Notes: generated by a model not told the origin, from the sequence alone. Shown: positions 1 to 7,463, counted from the stretch's first letter. The stretch: 20,156 nucleotides of DNA from Lachnospiraceae bacterium UBA1778 (GCA_002315255.1 DCGM01000080.1:1-20156), one strand, 5' to 3'. Program-made: numbers and translations.

Positions 1-567
1 GAGATAGCGCCCGAAAACCTCCGGGCGACGCTCTAAAAGGACCGGACCGAATGTAATGGCGAGTGGATCCGGCATTTCGCCGCCCTTCCCGCCTGTCGCG
101 CTGCATGCGATCATCGTATAGAACTTCCCGTCTTCTTCGACCATTGCCTCATCCAGAATCGAAAAACTGTTCTGATAAAGCCATTCGCGCACCTTCGGCA
201 CATCGGTATGCGGCGATAAAATAAGCTCCTTCGCCGCTTTCGCCGTCTCTTTTCCGTCCTCTAAAAGCGATACCATTAAAAGTCCGCCGAGCCCGGCAAT
301 GATAATGACGTCGGCTTCCCCGGGCTTCAGTGTCGAAAGCCCGCTGCCTAAGCGGCAGTCAATCCGGTCTGAAAGTCCGTATTCGCGGATATGAGCCGCC
401 GCGCGGGAAAGCGGACCTTCGCCGATATCGGAAGCGATCGCCCGTGCCGCTACTTTTTCGCGCACTAAAAATACCGGCACGAATCCATGATCCGTACCGA
501 TATCCGCTACTGTCTTACAGGGCGGCACCATCTTCGCAATCGTCAGAAGCCGCTCTGAAAGCTTCAT
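1..567 (-). CDS. trmK: tRNA (adenine22-N1)-methyltransferase TrmK, partial (C-terminus beyond the window)
   Basis: Translating the minus strand gives 189 residues of a Rossmann-fold SAM-dependent methyltransferase, still open at the left edge. The SAM-binding motif ADIGTDHGFVP lies at residues 21-31, AGLGG at 91-95, and LSPHTDVPKVREWL near 117-130 matches the TrmK family, which methylates N1 of A22 in tRNA in the cytosol. The ATG at 567 is the first Met of the conserved KLSERL start, but only a weak GGGA precedes it. A TTG at 588 in the same frame has AAGGA (597-601) eight bases upstream and would add seven residues; that AAGGA belongs to an 18-bp repeat, so it may be coincidental. The gene follows dnaG by 85 bp and is probably co-transcribed with it. 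The family call is by remembered motifs. Confidence 0.85.
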   Translation of the reverse strand, partial: MKLSERLLTIAKMVPPCKTVADIGTDHGFVPVFLVREKVAARAIASDIGEGPLSRAAAHIREYGLSDRIDCRLGSGLSTLKPGEADVIIIAGLGGLLMVSLLEDGKETAKAAKELILSPHTDVPKVREWLYQNSFSILDEAMVEEDGKFYTMIACSATGGKGGEMPDPLAITFGPVLLERRPEVFGRYL

Positions 568-593
568 TTTCCCATCTGATCGTCTCAAATCGT

Positions 594-665
594 CAGTCCT
601 TAATTTCAGTCAGTCCTTAATAAGGATTCAATCCTAAATAAGTTTTCAATCCTTAGAACAGTTTC
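594..665. repeat. Degenerate 18-bp tandem repeat, four units, at the dnaG 3' end
   Basis: Units begin at 594, 611, 629 and 647 (CAGTCCTTAAT, CAGTCCTTAAT, CAATCCTAAAT, CAATCCTTAGA), with steps of 17, 18 and 18 bp. The last unit includes the dnaG stop codon (653-655). On the minus strand every unit reads (A/T)AGGA(T/C)TG, so the gap between dnaG and trmK holds several Shine-Dalgarno-like sequences. There is no clear terminator in the gap. Confidence 0.75.
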
Positions 666-2434
666 AGGTTCTGAATATCCTGCTTCTTCTTTAAGAGTTC
701 CATAGCGAGCATCGGATCCTCGCACGATTCCGCCGCGCGGCTGCAGTTTTCGAGAAGAATGCGCCGGACAGCATCCGAAAAAGCGCCACGGCGTTCGGCA
801 TCGTCTGCATCCGCCATAAAGCGGGAATTGAGAATCGCAGAGACTTCGTCATGCCGGTCGTTCTCTAAGAACCGGTCCATCATCTTCGAAATATCGACTT
901 TTCCGGTCTTCAGCTGCTCAAAGAGCGCTGATGCTGTTTCCTGCATCAGCTCGTCCGAAAAGTCTGACGGCTTCAGCCATTTTTCAACTGCCGCATAGAC
1001 CTGCGGCGCGTCGGAAAGATAGGTTAAAACCATCTTCTCCGCTGCCACATTGCCGGATTCCTTCTTCTTCCGAGGAAGGGCGGATGCGGGCTGGAGGCCG
1101 GACTCTGCCTGCGGCTCCGGTTCTTCGCGCTTCGTGAGGCCGATCTGGTTTCCGATCTGGCTCACCTGGCGCTTTAAAATGTCAAACTCGATTCCATACT
1201 GCTTCGCGACCGCTTCAGTATACGCATTCCGCTCGATCGGATCGGTAAACTCCTTTGCGAGCCGGTTCGCAGCTTTATTAAAGAACGCCGCCTTTTCGGC
1301 AGGGTCTTTAAAATCGTATTCTTCACGCATGCAGGCGGTCTCGAAGAGGAATACATTGACTGCATCGCGGATACGCTCGCGGAAAGCGTCCGGCCCGAGA
1401 TTCTTCATAAATTCGTCCGGATCCTTATACGGCATGAGATTCAATACTTTTACATGAAGCCCGGCGCCCTTTAAGATCGGCGCTGCGCGGAGAATCGCTT
1501 TCCGGCCTGCGCCGTCATTGTCATAGCAAAGGATAACTTCCTCGGTATAACGCCGAAGAAGCGTGCCGTGCTGCTCCGTAAATGCGGTGCCGAGCGAGGC
1601 GACAGCATTCGTAAAGCCGGCCTGGTGCATCGAAATCACATCCATATAGCCCTCGCAGACGAGGATGTAGGACTCCTTCGTGCGGCGGGCTACATTGAGG
1701 CCGTACATATTCCGGCTCTTTTCAAAAATCTTCGTTTCCGGCGAGTTCAGATACTTCGGCTCGCCATCGCCCATCACGCGGCCGCCGAAGCCGATTACAT
1801 GGTTGTTCACATCCATGATTGGGAACATGACGCGGTTCCAGAATTTGTCGTAAACGCCGGTTTCCTTCAGCGTCACAAGCCCGGATTCCTTCAGCTGCTC
1901 GTCCGTGTATCCTTTTTCCTTTAAATACCGGTAAAGCGCGTCGTTATGCTGGCTTGCGTATCCTAACCCGAAGCTCCGGATCGTTTCCTCAGTCAGCTCG
2001 CGGCGGTTAAAATAGGCGCGTCCGATCTTTCCGCCCTCCGAGCGGAGCTCGTGCACATAGAAAAGCGCAGCGTCCTTATGCATCGAAAGAAGCGTGGTGC
2101 GCAGATCCGCATCCTTCTTCTGCTGCGGTGTATATTCCTGCTTCGGGAGGTCGATTCCGGCGCGCTTCGCGAGGATGTCCATCGCTTCCGGGAAGGAACA
2201 GTTTTCGTAATCCATCACGAAGGTGATCACATTGCCGCCCTTTCCGCAGCCGAAGCAATGATACGCCTGACGGGACGGAGACACCGAAAACGACGGGGAT
2301 TTTTCATTGTGGAACGGGCAGATGCCGAAATAGTTTCCGCCTTTTTTCTGCAGATGGATATAAGACCCGATCACGTCCACGACCGGATTTCTCTGTCTCA
2401 CTTCTTCGATTATATCCTCTGAATAAAAAGCCAT
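653..2434 (-). CDS. dnaG: DNA primase DnaG
   Basis: This 593-residue protein synthesises RNA primers at the replication fork and works with the replicative helicase. The N-terminal CHC2 zinc finger has Cys39, His42, Cys60 and Cys63. The Toprim catalytic core has the acidic residue Glu261 in the CEGYMD motif and Asp305/Asp307 in YDNDGAG, followed by DPDE at 338-341. The length is normal for the family, and the C-terminal helicase-interacting part is present but divergent, as is usual. The start ATG (2432-2434) has AGAGGG a few bases upstream and lies 9 bp after the dgt stop, so translation is probably coupled. rpoD, often the next gene in Firmicutes, is not here; trmK follows instead. Confidence 0.97.
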   Translation of the reverse strand: MAFYSEDIIEEVRQRNPVVDVIGSYIHLQKKGGNYFGICPFHNEKSPSFSVSPSRQAYHCFGCGKGGNVITFVMDYENCSFPEAMDILAKRAGIDLPKQEYTPQQKKDADLRTTLLSMHKDAALFYVHELRSEGGKIGRAYFNRRELTEETIRSFGLGYASQHNDALYRYLKEKGYTDEQLKESGLVTLKETGVYDKFWNRVMFPIMDVNNHVIGFGGRVMGDGEPKYLNSPETKIFEKSRNMYGLNVARRTKESYILVCEGYMDVISMHQAGFTNAVASLGTAFTEQHGTLLRRYTEEVILCYDNDGAGRKAILRAAPILKGAGLHVKVLNLMPYKDPDEFMKNLGPDAFRERIRDAVNVFLFETACMREEYDFKDPAEKAAFFNKAANRLAKEFTDPIERNAYTEAVAKQYGIEFDILKRQVSQIGNQIGLTKREEPEPQAESGLQPASALPRKKKESGNVAAEKMVLTYLSDAPQVYAAVEKWLKPSDFSDELMQETASALFEQLKTGKVDISKMMDRFLENDRHDEVSAILNSRFMADADDAERRGAFSDAVRRILLENCSRAAESCEDPMLAMELLKKKQDIQNLKLF

Positions 2435-2443
2435 ACGCCCTCT

Positions 2444-3466
2444 TTAATAGCGGTCCCACCCCTGCGGGACGAAAAGTTCATGGTATTTCTGCACCGCGTA
2501 CGAATCAGTCATGCCGGAAATATAGTCCGCCACGACGCGCTCTTTCGCTTCGCCTTCGGTGATCAGCATCCGGTACGATTCCGGAATCGCTTCGAAATGA
2601 TCCGTATAATAGCCGAAGAGCACCTTCAGCATCCGCTGCGCCTTTTCCTCTTCGCCTTTTACAATTTTATTTTCATAGACCTCACGGAACATAAAGCTCC
2701 GGAGTCCCTTCATCGCTGCGCCGATTTCCGGGGACTGGACGATGTCATTTTTCCCCATCGAGTTCGTGATGACATCATGAATCATCCGGTTCAGACGGCT
2801 TTTGACCGAATGACCGAGCACGTCGGTATATTCCTTCGGCAGTCCGTCTTCTGTCAGGACATGTGCGCGGATCGCGTCGTCGATGTCGTGATTGATATAA
2901 GCGATTTTATCAGAAAGCCGGACAATCTTTCCTTCGAGCGTCGCAGGCATCGTGTCCGTCCCGTGGTTTAAAATCCCGTCGAGCACTTCCCACGAAAGGT
3001 TCAGCCCCGCGCCGTCTTTCTCAATGCGCTCGCAGATGCGGACGCTCTGCTCGTTATGACGGAAGCCTTCGGAAAAACCGTTCGCTTTCAGAATCTCATC
3101 AAGCGCCTTCTCGCCGCTGTGGCCATAAGGCGTATGCCCGAGGTCGTGTCCGAGCGCGATCGCTTCGGTCAGGTCCTCATTGAGCGCCAATGCTTTCGCG
3201 ATCGTCCGGGCGATCTGCGACACCTCTAACGTGTGCGTAAGCCGCGTCCGGTAGTGGTCGCCCTCCGGCTCCAGAAACACCTGCGTCTTATTCTTTAACC
3301 GCCGGAATGACCGGCTGTGAAGGATGCGGTCGCGGTCGCGCTGATAGCACGTGCGGACGTCGCACGGCTCCTCTTCCTTCTTCCGCCCCTTCGAATCGCG
3401 CGCATGCGACGCGTACGGGCTCAAAATCTCATATTCTCTCTCTTCAATATTCTCACGAATCGTCAT
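2444..3466 (-). CDS. dgt: dGTP triphosphohydrolase-like HD protein (Dgt)
   Basis: A cytosolic HD-superfamily enzyme of 340 residues, expected to cleave deoxynucleoside triphosphates to the nucleoside and triphosphate. The metal-binding set is visible: His78 in the RLTHTLEV motif, His107-Asp108 in LGHDLGHTPYGH, and Asp186 in LSDKIAYINHD. The N-terminal part carries the Firmicute signature YQRDRDRILHSRSFRRLKNK. I chose the ATG at 3466 because AGGA stands eight bases before it. The frame stays open to a TTG at 3499, but that codon has no ribosome binding site. It is the first gene of the dgt-dnaG-trmK operon. A TATAAT-like element for it lies at the end of the upstream toxin gene. Confidence 0.93.
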   Translation of the reverse strand: MTIRENIEEREYEILSPYASHARDSKGRKKEEEPCDVRTCYQRDRDRILHSRSFRRLKNKTQVFLEPEGDHYRTRLTHTLEVSQIARTIAKALALNEDLTEAIALGHDLGHTPYGHSGEKALDEILKANGFSEGFRHNEQSVRICERIEKDGAGLNLSWEVLDGILNHGTDTMPATLEGKIVRLSDKIAYINHDIDDAIRAHVLTEDGLPKEYTDVLGHSVKSRLNRMIHDVITNSMGKNDIVQSPEIGAAMKGLRSFMFREVYENKIVKGEEEKAQRMLKVLFGYYTDHFEAIPESYRMLITEGEAKERVVADYISGMTDSYAVQKYHELFVPQGWDRY

Positions 3467-3509
3467 GTTTTCCATCCTAAATAGGTAAAATGCAGACAAA
3501 AAGGTTGTT

Positions 3510-3515
3510 ATTATA
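3510..3515 (-). promoter_or_regulatory. Possible -10 element of the dgt-dnaG-trmK operon
   Basis: The minus strand reads TATAAT here, about 45 bases before the dgt start and just outside the toxin stop codon (3519-3521). No convincing -35 sits at 17 bp (the best match is a TTATTA-like stretch), so this is only a candidate. Read-through from the toxin-antitoxin promoter is the alternative. Confidence 0.35.
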
Positions 3516-3518
3516 ATC

Positions 3519-3842
3519 TCATGGGTGTCTTTCTAATAATCGCGTATGTATATTGGATGCTCCAAATAAAACATCCGTTACAGTCACAATTTCAGAATCA
3601 ACTATATAGCAAATCAGATAATTATCCACCACCATCTTCCGCATTCCATGCGAATGCTCAGGTTCTGTTTCAAATAACGTATATCGTTCAGGAAAGAGTT
3701 CCAATGAAAGAATCGCATCCGCTAACCGATTATACTGTCTGATTGCGTTCTCAGGTGCCAAAAGATCAACTGCGATATAGCGGTAGATTTCAGTCATATC
3801 CCTTAAAGCTTCTTCTGCGATTCTAACTTCGTATTTTCCCAT
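3519..3842 (-). CDS. RelE/ParE-family toxin of a type II toxin-antitoxin pair
   Basis: A basic protein of 107 residues with the RelE/ParE pattern: an N-terminal helix with EEALRDMTEIYRYIA, a middle FPERYTLFE segment, then MRKMVVDNYLICYIVD followed by the strand EIVTVTDVLFG and the terminal ARG-containing tail. Family members either cut mRNA on the ribosome or poison gyrase; the sequence alone does not decide which. Its start ATG overlaps the antitoxin stop by one base (TAATG), and an AGGAAG-like ribosome binding site lies inside the antitoxin gene, which is typical of coupled toxin translation. The base composition is AT-richer than the dgt-dnaG genes, suggesting the pair was acquired. The family is assigned by pattern, not by search. 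Confidence 0.85.
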   Translation of the reverse strand: MGKYEVRIAEEALRDMTEIYRYIAVDLLAPENAIRQYNRLADAILSLELFPERYTLFETEPEHSHGMRKMVVDNYLICYIVDSEIVTVTDVLFGASNIHTRLLERHP

Positions 3843-4147
3843 TAAGAATGACTCTTCCTGAATTCCTCAAAAGCCTCTTCTGCTTTCTTTGTATTGCCGG
3901 ATCGGCAATCATCATACCCACGCTGAAGTTTTTCATGAAACTGTGCTTCCGTCATTTGAGACGCATCAATGTCTGCCGGCGGCTTCGGTACAGTAACAGA
4001 AAAGGGGATGCCCCCAACCAGAACAATCTGATTTAAAAACATGTCTACAGCGGTAGACATTGGAATACCCAGACGCGAAAGAATCGTCTCAGCATCAGAT
4101 TTTAACGTAGGATTAACTCTCAAATTAAGTGTGGCTGATTTTTCCAT
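3842..4147 (-). CDS. RelB/DinJ-family antitoxin
   Basis: A 101-residue protein beginning MEKSATLNLRVNPTLKSDAE. The short strand NLRVN followed by helices with ILSRLGIPMSTAVDMFLNQ is the ribbon-helix-helix region of RelB/DinJ antitoxins, which bind DNA as dimers. The C-terminal part (QMTEAQFHEKLQRGYDD and on) is acidic and helical, as expected of a toxin-wrapping, protease-sensitive tail. I chose the ATG at 4147 because AGGAGG stands eight bases upstream; a GTG at 4156 in the same frame overlaps that site. It precedes and overlaps the toxin gene. The palindrome in its promoter is the likely autoregulatory operator. Confidence 0.88.
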   Translation of the reverse strand: MEKSATLNLRVNPTLKSDAETILSRLGIPMSTAVDMFLNQIVLVGGIPFSVTVPKPPADIDASQMTEAQFHEKLQRGYDDCRSGNTKKAEEAFEEFRKSHS

Positions 4148-4170
4148 AATGACCACCTCCTATATATCGG

Positions 4171-4199
4171 ATTGTAACGCAAACGTCGTTACCGGTCAA
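4171..4199 (-). promoter_or_regulatory. Promoter and operator of the toxin-antitoxin operon
   Basis: On the minus strand TTGACC (4194-4199) and TACAAT (4171-4176) are separated by exactly 17 bases. A perfect inverted repeat, GTAACG N7 CGTTAC (4174-4192), fills the spacer. A second half-site, GTCGTTA at 4215-4221, repeats the one at 4185-4191 thirty bases away. This is the layout expected for repression by the ribbon-helix-helix antitoxin; binding itself is inferred. Confidence 0.8.
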
Positions 4200-4390
4200 T
4201 AGTTTTTAAGCGATGTCGTTATGCTGAACTAAACTTCGGCAGAGTACGGATCAACATTATCCTCAGCCGGCGCACCATTGTGTTTTAATATATCACAGAA
4301 ACCGCATTGTCACAACCTTTTGCGCCGGAAAAGCGAAAATTTGTTCTATCCCTCGTGCTCGTACAAAATTATGAACAAAAGCGTGCTCTC

Positions 4391-4411
4391 TTTTGTGCTA
4401 TTTGCACAAAA
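4391..4411. promoter_or_regulatory. Perfect palindrome upstream of the hpf promoter
   Basis: TTTTGTGC and GCACAAAA are separated by five bases (TATTT), about 28 bp before the hpf -35 element. Two GTTCATTT copies follow at 4413 and 4424. This is a candidate operator for a dimeric regulator. There is no T-tract after it, so it is unlikely to be a terminator. The rest of 4222-4390 is AT-rich and shows no gene. Confidence 0.5.
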
Positions 4412-4438
4412 AGTTCATTTATTGTTCATTTTTGTTGG

Positions 4439-4467
4439 TTGAAAAGACGGGCGATCAATGATATGAT
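4439..4467 (+). promoter_or_regulatory. Promoter of hpf
   Basis: TTGAAA (4439-4444) and TATGAT (4462-4467) have a 17-bp spacer and lie about 50 bases before the hpf start. This is a good housekeeping sigma-factor match. Confidence 0.75.
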
Positions 4468-4481
4468 AGTTTCAATGAAAG

Positions 4482-4500
4482 GCAGCGCCTCGAGCGCTGC
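4482..4500 (+). promoter_or_regulatory. Hairpin in the hpf mRNA leader
   Basis: GCAGCGC (4482-4488) and GCGCTGC (4494-4500) form a perfect 7-bp stem with a CTCGA loop, three bases before the AAAGGAG ribosome binding site (4504-4510). It would sit near the 5' end of the transcript. It could stabilise the mRNA or modulate translation; no T-tract follows, so it is not a terminator. Confidence 0.55.
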
Positions 4501-4518
4501 AGGAAAGGAGCGTACACT

Positions 4519-5052
4519 ATGAAATACATCATCACAGGCAGAAACATGGACGTTACAGACGAGCTTAGAGCATATGCGGAGAAACGTTTTTCGAAGCTTG
4601 AGAGCTACTTCAATGATGACACCGAAATCCATGTTACGCTCAGCAAAACCCGGGGTGACGAGCGCGTCGAAGTCACGATTCCGATGAAAGGCACGACGAT
4701 CCGTGCGGAGGAAGCTTCTTCCGATATGTATCAGACGATCGACCTTTTACAGGATGTAGTCGAGCGCCAGCTTCGCCGGAACCGGAAGAAACTGATTGAC
4801 CGGAAACAGAATACGCCGTCCTTCTCTTCCATCTTCCTCGAGGAAGAAGATCAGGATTTGGACGAAGAGCCGATCCGCATTGTCCGTTCGAAACGCTTCG
4901 AAATGAAGCCGATGGACCCGACGGAGGCCTGCTTCCAGATGGAAATGTCCGGCCATAACTTCTATGTCTTCTACAATGCGGAAACCGACCAGGTCAGCGT
5001 CGTCTATAAACGGAACGACGGAAACTACGGCCTCATTGAGCCGGAAGTCTAA
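4519..5052 (+). CDS. hpf: Ribosome hibernation promoting factor, long form (HPF/RaiA family)
   Basis: A 177-residue cytosolic protein that binds the decoding region of the 30S subunit and, in its long form, joins two 70S ribosomes into inactive 100S dimers. The N-terminal ribosome-binding domain (about 1-100) begins MKYIITGRNMDVTDELRAYA and has the basic stretch VVERQLRRNRKKLIDRK near 81-97. After an acidic linker (LEEEDQDLDEEP) comes the conserved C-terminal dimerisation domain (about 120-177) with RSKRFEMKPMDPTEAC and YKRNDGNYGLIEP. The length and two-domain layout match the long form typical of Firmicutes. AAAGGAG lies eight bases before the ATG. The gene stands alone with its own promoter, a leader hairpin and a terminator. 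Confidence 0.96.
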   Translation: MKYIITGRNMDVTDELRAYAEKRFSKLESYFNDDTEIHVTLSKTRGDERVEVTIPMKGTTIRAEEASSDMYQTIDLLQDVVERQLRRNRKKLIDRKQNTPSFSSIFLEEEDQDLDEEPIRIVRSKRFEMKPMDPTEACFQMEMSGHNFYVFYNAETDQVSVVYKRNDGNYGLIEPEV

Positions 5053-5090
5053 TCCAATCATTAGTTTTGCAGCGCCTGAAGAAGGGAAAC

Positions 5091-5113
5091 CGTTCAGGCC
5101 TTGCACCTGAACG
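5091..5113 (+). promoter_or_regulatory. Inverted repeat between hpf and copA
   Basis: CGTTCAGG (5091-5098) and CCTGAACG (5106-5113) form a perfect 8-bp stem. The same TTCAGG can also pair with CCTGAA at 5076-5081, so two mutually exclusive stems are possible. The A-rich stretch ATAAAAAACG follows. It may be part of the hpf trailer or an alternative-structure leader for copA. Confidence 0.45.
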
Positions 5114-5129
5114 ATAAAAAACGAATCCG

Positions 5130-5158
5130 GCGCCCGGGCACACCCCGGGCGCTCTTTT
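5130..5158 (+). terminator. Rho-independent terminator after hpf, directly before the copA ribosome binding site
   Basis: GCGCCCGGG (5130-5138) and CCCGGGCGC (5144-5152) form a 9-bp GC-rich stem followed by TCTTTT. The copA ribosome binding site AGGAG begins three bases later (5161). No separate copA promoter fits between the stem and the ATG, so copA is either transcribed through this site or from a promoter in 5053-5125. Confidence 0.75.
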
Positions 5159-5170
5159 CAAGGAGAACGT

Positions 5171-7423
5171 ATGGAGCGTTACCGTGTTAAAGGAATGATG
5201 TGCGCCGCCTGTCAGGCGCGCGTCGAAAAAGCTGTTTCAAAAATCGAAAATGTAAGTTCCGTTTCTGTTTCGCTTCTGACAAATTCGATGACTGTCGAAG
5301 GAACAGCGAAGCCGAAAGAAATCATCGCTGCCGTGAAGCAGGCGGGCTATTCAGCGCGCCTTCTCCGCTCCGAAGAAAGTACCAATGATGCCGTGTTCTC
5401 CCGTGAATCTTTCCGAAATTTACGGCGTAGATTTATTATTTCTGCCGTTATTTTATTACCGATACTCTATATTTCTATAGGTTATCGGATGTTTAGTTTG
5501 CCATTTTTTCCTATGAGTGATTCTGCGGTGAGATGGCTGCCTACATTGCTCGAGGGGCTTCTCTGCGCCGCAGTCGTCCTCATCAACCGCGCCTTTTTTA
5601 TCAATGGTTTTCGGGCGCTTTTCCACTTTTCGCCGACGATGGACACGCTCGTCGCGCTCGGCTGCACCGCCTCGTTCTGTTCCTTCGCGTTTGAGTCCGC
5701 TGCGATGATTTTAACGCTCATCACACTCGGTAAAATGCTCGAAGCGTTCTCGAAAGGGAAGACGACCGATGCGCTTGAGAAGCTGGAAAAACTGAAGCCG
5801 GACACGGCGGTCCTTTTTGCGGACGGCGAAGAGCGCATCGTAAAAGCTACGGAGCTTCGGACCGGCGATATCATTGTCATCCGGCCGGGCGCAGCGTTCC
5901 CCGCGGATGCGGTCGTCCTCGAAGGCGTCTCCTCTGCCAATGAATCCGCCCTTACCGGCGAATCTCTTCCCGTGGAAAAAGCCCCCGGCGACTCCGTTTT
6001 CGCAGGCACCCTCAATGATACCGGTCATCTCCGCTGCCGCGTCACGAATGCCGGCGCAGAGACCATGCTTTCCTCGATCATCCGGACGGTAGCTGATTCT
6101 GCGGCGACAAAGGCTCCCATCGCGCGGGCAGCAGACCGCGCAGCCGCCGTTTTTGTGCCGGTGGTCATAGGAATCGCGCTCGTCGTTTTAATCGTCTGGA
6201 TGCTGATCCGCGGCAACTTCAGCTTCGCATTGACACGCGCGGTCTCCGTCCTCGTCATAAGCTGCCCGTGTGCGCTCGGGCTCGCGACTCCGGTCGCCAT
6301 CATGGTCGGAAACGGTGTCGGCGCGCGCTTCGGAATCCTGTTTAAAGATGCTGCGGCGCTTGAAAATCTCGGGAAAGTGAAGGTTGCCGCGTTCGATAAG
6401 ACCGGCACGCTCACGCGCGGCGAAATGACCGTCACCGATATACGGGTTTCGGGCGGCGAAAAGTCCGTCACCGACGTACAGGTTTCGGACAGTGAAAAGT
6501 CCGGTACTGACGTACAGGTTTCGGACAGCGAGATGTCCGTCACAGACGGGGAAGCGGAGCTATATGAAGTGCTTGCCGCGCTCGAATCGCGGTCGGAGCA
6601 TCCGATCGGGAAGGCGATTACGGAATATCTTCGTGAGCGAGGGCATCTTTCTGCCGCTTTAAATGCGTCTGTCCTCGATTTTCAGGTCTTTCCGGGGAAC
6701 GGACTCTCGGCTTCCCTGGACGGCACCCCGATATTTGCCGGAAATCAAGCGTTTTTGGCCTATTTTACGACAATTTCACCACAAGACGAAGAATATGCCG
6801 TCTCACTCGCAAAGGCGGGAAAAACGGCCGTTTTCGCAGGCAAGGGCCATCGTCTTCTCGGCATCCTCGGAATCGGGGACACGCTGAAAGAGGATGCGGC
6901 GGCAGCTGTCAGTGATTTAAAGGCGTTAGCGGTCGAACCGCTTCTCCTTTCGGGAGACCGGAAAGAGACTGCTGAAGCGTTTGCGCATGCCGTCGGCATC
7001 GAAAAAGTCTACGGCGGGATCCTGCCGCAGGAAAAGACCGAGGTCCTGAAAAGCCTCCGGAAAGAGTCCGTCCTCATGGTGGGCGACGGCATCAATGATG
7101 CGCCGGCGCTCGTCGAAGCGGATATCGGCATGGCGATCGGCGCCGGCGCGGACATCGCGATCGACGCTGCTGACGTCGTGCTGATCAATGACCGGGTCGG
7201 AGCCGTCGCATTGGCGGTGCGGCTCAGCCGGAAGGTCAACCGCGTCATCCGCGAGAACCTTTTCTGGGCATTTTTCTATAATCTTCTCCTCATTCCGGTC
7301 GCCGCCGGAGTGCTGATTCCGCTCGGTATTCCGGAAATGCCGCCCATGCTTGCAGCCGCCTGCATGAGCCTTTCTTCGGTCACAGTCGTCTTAAATGCGC
7401 TCCGAATCAATCGTTTTTCCTGA
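5171..7423 (+). CDS. copA: Copper-exporting P1B-type ATPase (CopA-like)
   Basis: A 750-residue membrane ATPase expected to pump Cu+ out of the cytosol. The N-terminal heavy-metal domain has the CxxC site Cys11/Cys14. The ion-binding CPC motif (Cys365-Pro-Cys367) is supported by Tyr703-Asn704 in TM7 and Met732/Ser735-736 in TM8, the usual Cu+ set. TGES is at 262-265, the phosphorylated Asp409 in DKTGTLT, His477-Pro478 in the nucleotide domain, and GDGIND at 638-643. Two oddities stand out: a 36-bp tandem repeat adds about 40 residues after DKTGTLT (residues 421-460), and the TM3-TM4 region (157-190) is about 20 residues shorter than usual. AGGAG precedes the ATG by five bases. No CsoR or CopZ gene is next to it. 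Confidence 0.93.
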   Translation: MERYRVKGMMCAACQARVEKAVSKIENVSSVSVSLLTNSMTVEGTAKPKEIIAAVKQAGYSARLLRSEESTNDAVFSRESFRNLRRRFIISAVILLPILYISIGYRMFSLPFFPMSDSAVRWLPTLLEGLLCAAVVLINRAFFINGFRALFHFSPTMDTLVALGCTASFCSFAFESAAMILTLITLGKMLEAFSKGKTTDALEKLEKLKPDTAVLFADGEERIVKATELRTGDIIVIRPGAAFPADAVVLEGVSSANESALTGESLPVEKAPGDSVFAGTLNDTGHLRCRVTNAGAETMLSSIIRTVADSAATKAPIARAADRAAAVFVPVVIGIALVVLIVWMLIRGNFSFALTRAVSVLVISCPCALGLATPVAIMVGNGVGARFGILFKDAAALENLGKVKVAAFDKTGTLTRGEMTVTDIRVSGGEKSVTDVQVSDSEKSGTDVQVSDSEMSVTDGEAELYEVLAALESRSEHPIGKAITEYLRERGHLSAALNASVLDFQVFPGNGLSASLDGTPIFAGNQAFLAYFTTISPQDEEYAVSLAKAGKTAVFAGKGHRLLGILGIGDTLKEDAAAAVSDLKALAVEPLLLSGDRKETAEAFAHAVGIEKVYGGILPQEKTEVLKSLRKESVLMVGDGINDAPALVEADIGMAIGAGADIAIDAADVVLINDRVGAVALAVRLSRKVNRVIRENLFWAFFYNLLLIPVAAGVLIPLGIPEMPPMLAAACMSLSSVTVVLNALRINRFS
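6431..6548 (+). repeat. In-frame 36-bp tandem repeat inside copA, three units plus a partial fourth
   Basis: Units start at 6431, 6467 and 6503, and a truncated fourth at 6539. Each encodes about 12 residues of the type (V/G)TDVQVSDSEKS. The last two full units are almost identical. Since 36 is a multiple of three, gain or loss of units would keep the reading frame. Confidence 0.92.
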
Positions 7424-7463
7424 TGATTGCTATAATTTGTGGTGAAATATTCAAAAAAAAGCA

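Noticed and set aside
3467..3499. Longer dgt start at TTG 3499
   Set aside because: It has no ribosome binding site, and the family start aligns with the ATG at 3466 that has AGGA at good spacing.
7430..7435. TATAAT just after copA as the cyclase promoter
   Set aside because: No -35 fits at 16-18 bp and it is about 180 bp from the gene; the repeat-associated TATAAT at 7464 is a better, though still uncertain, candidate.
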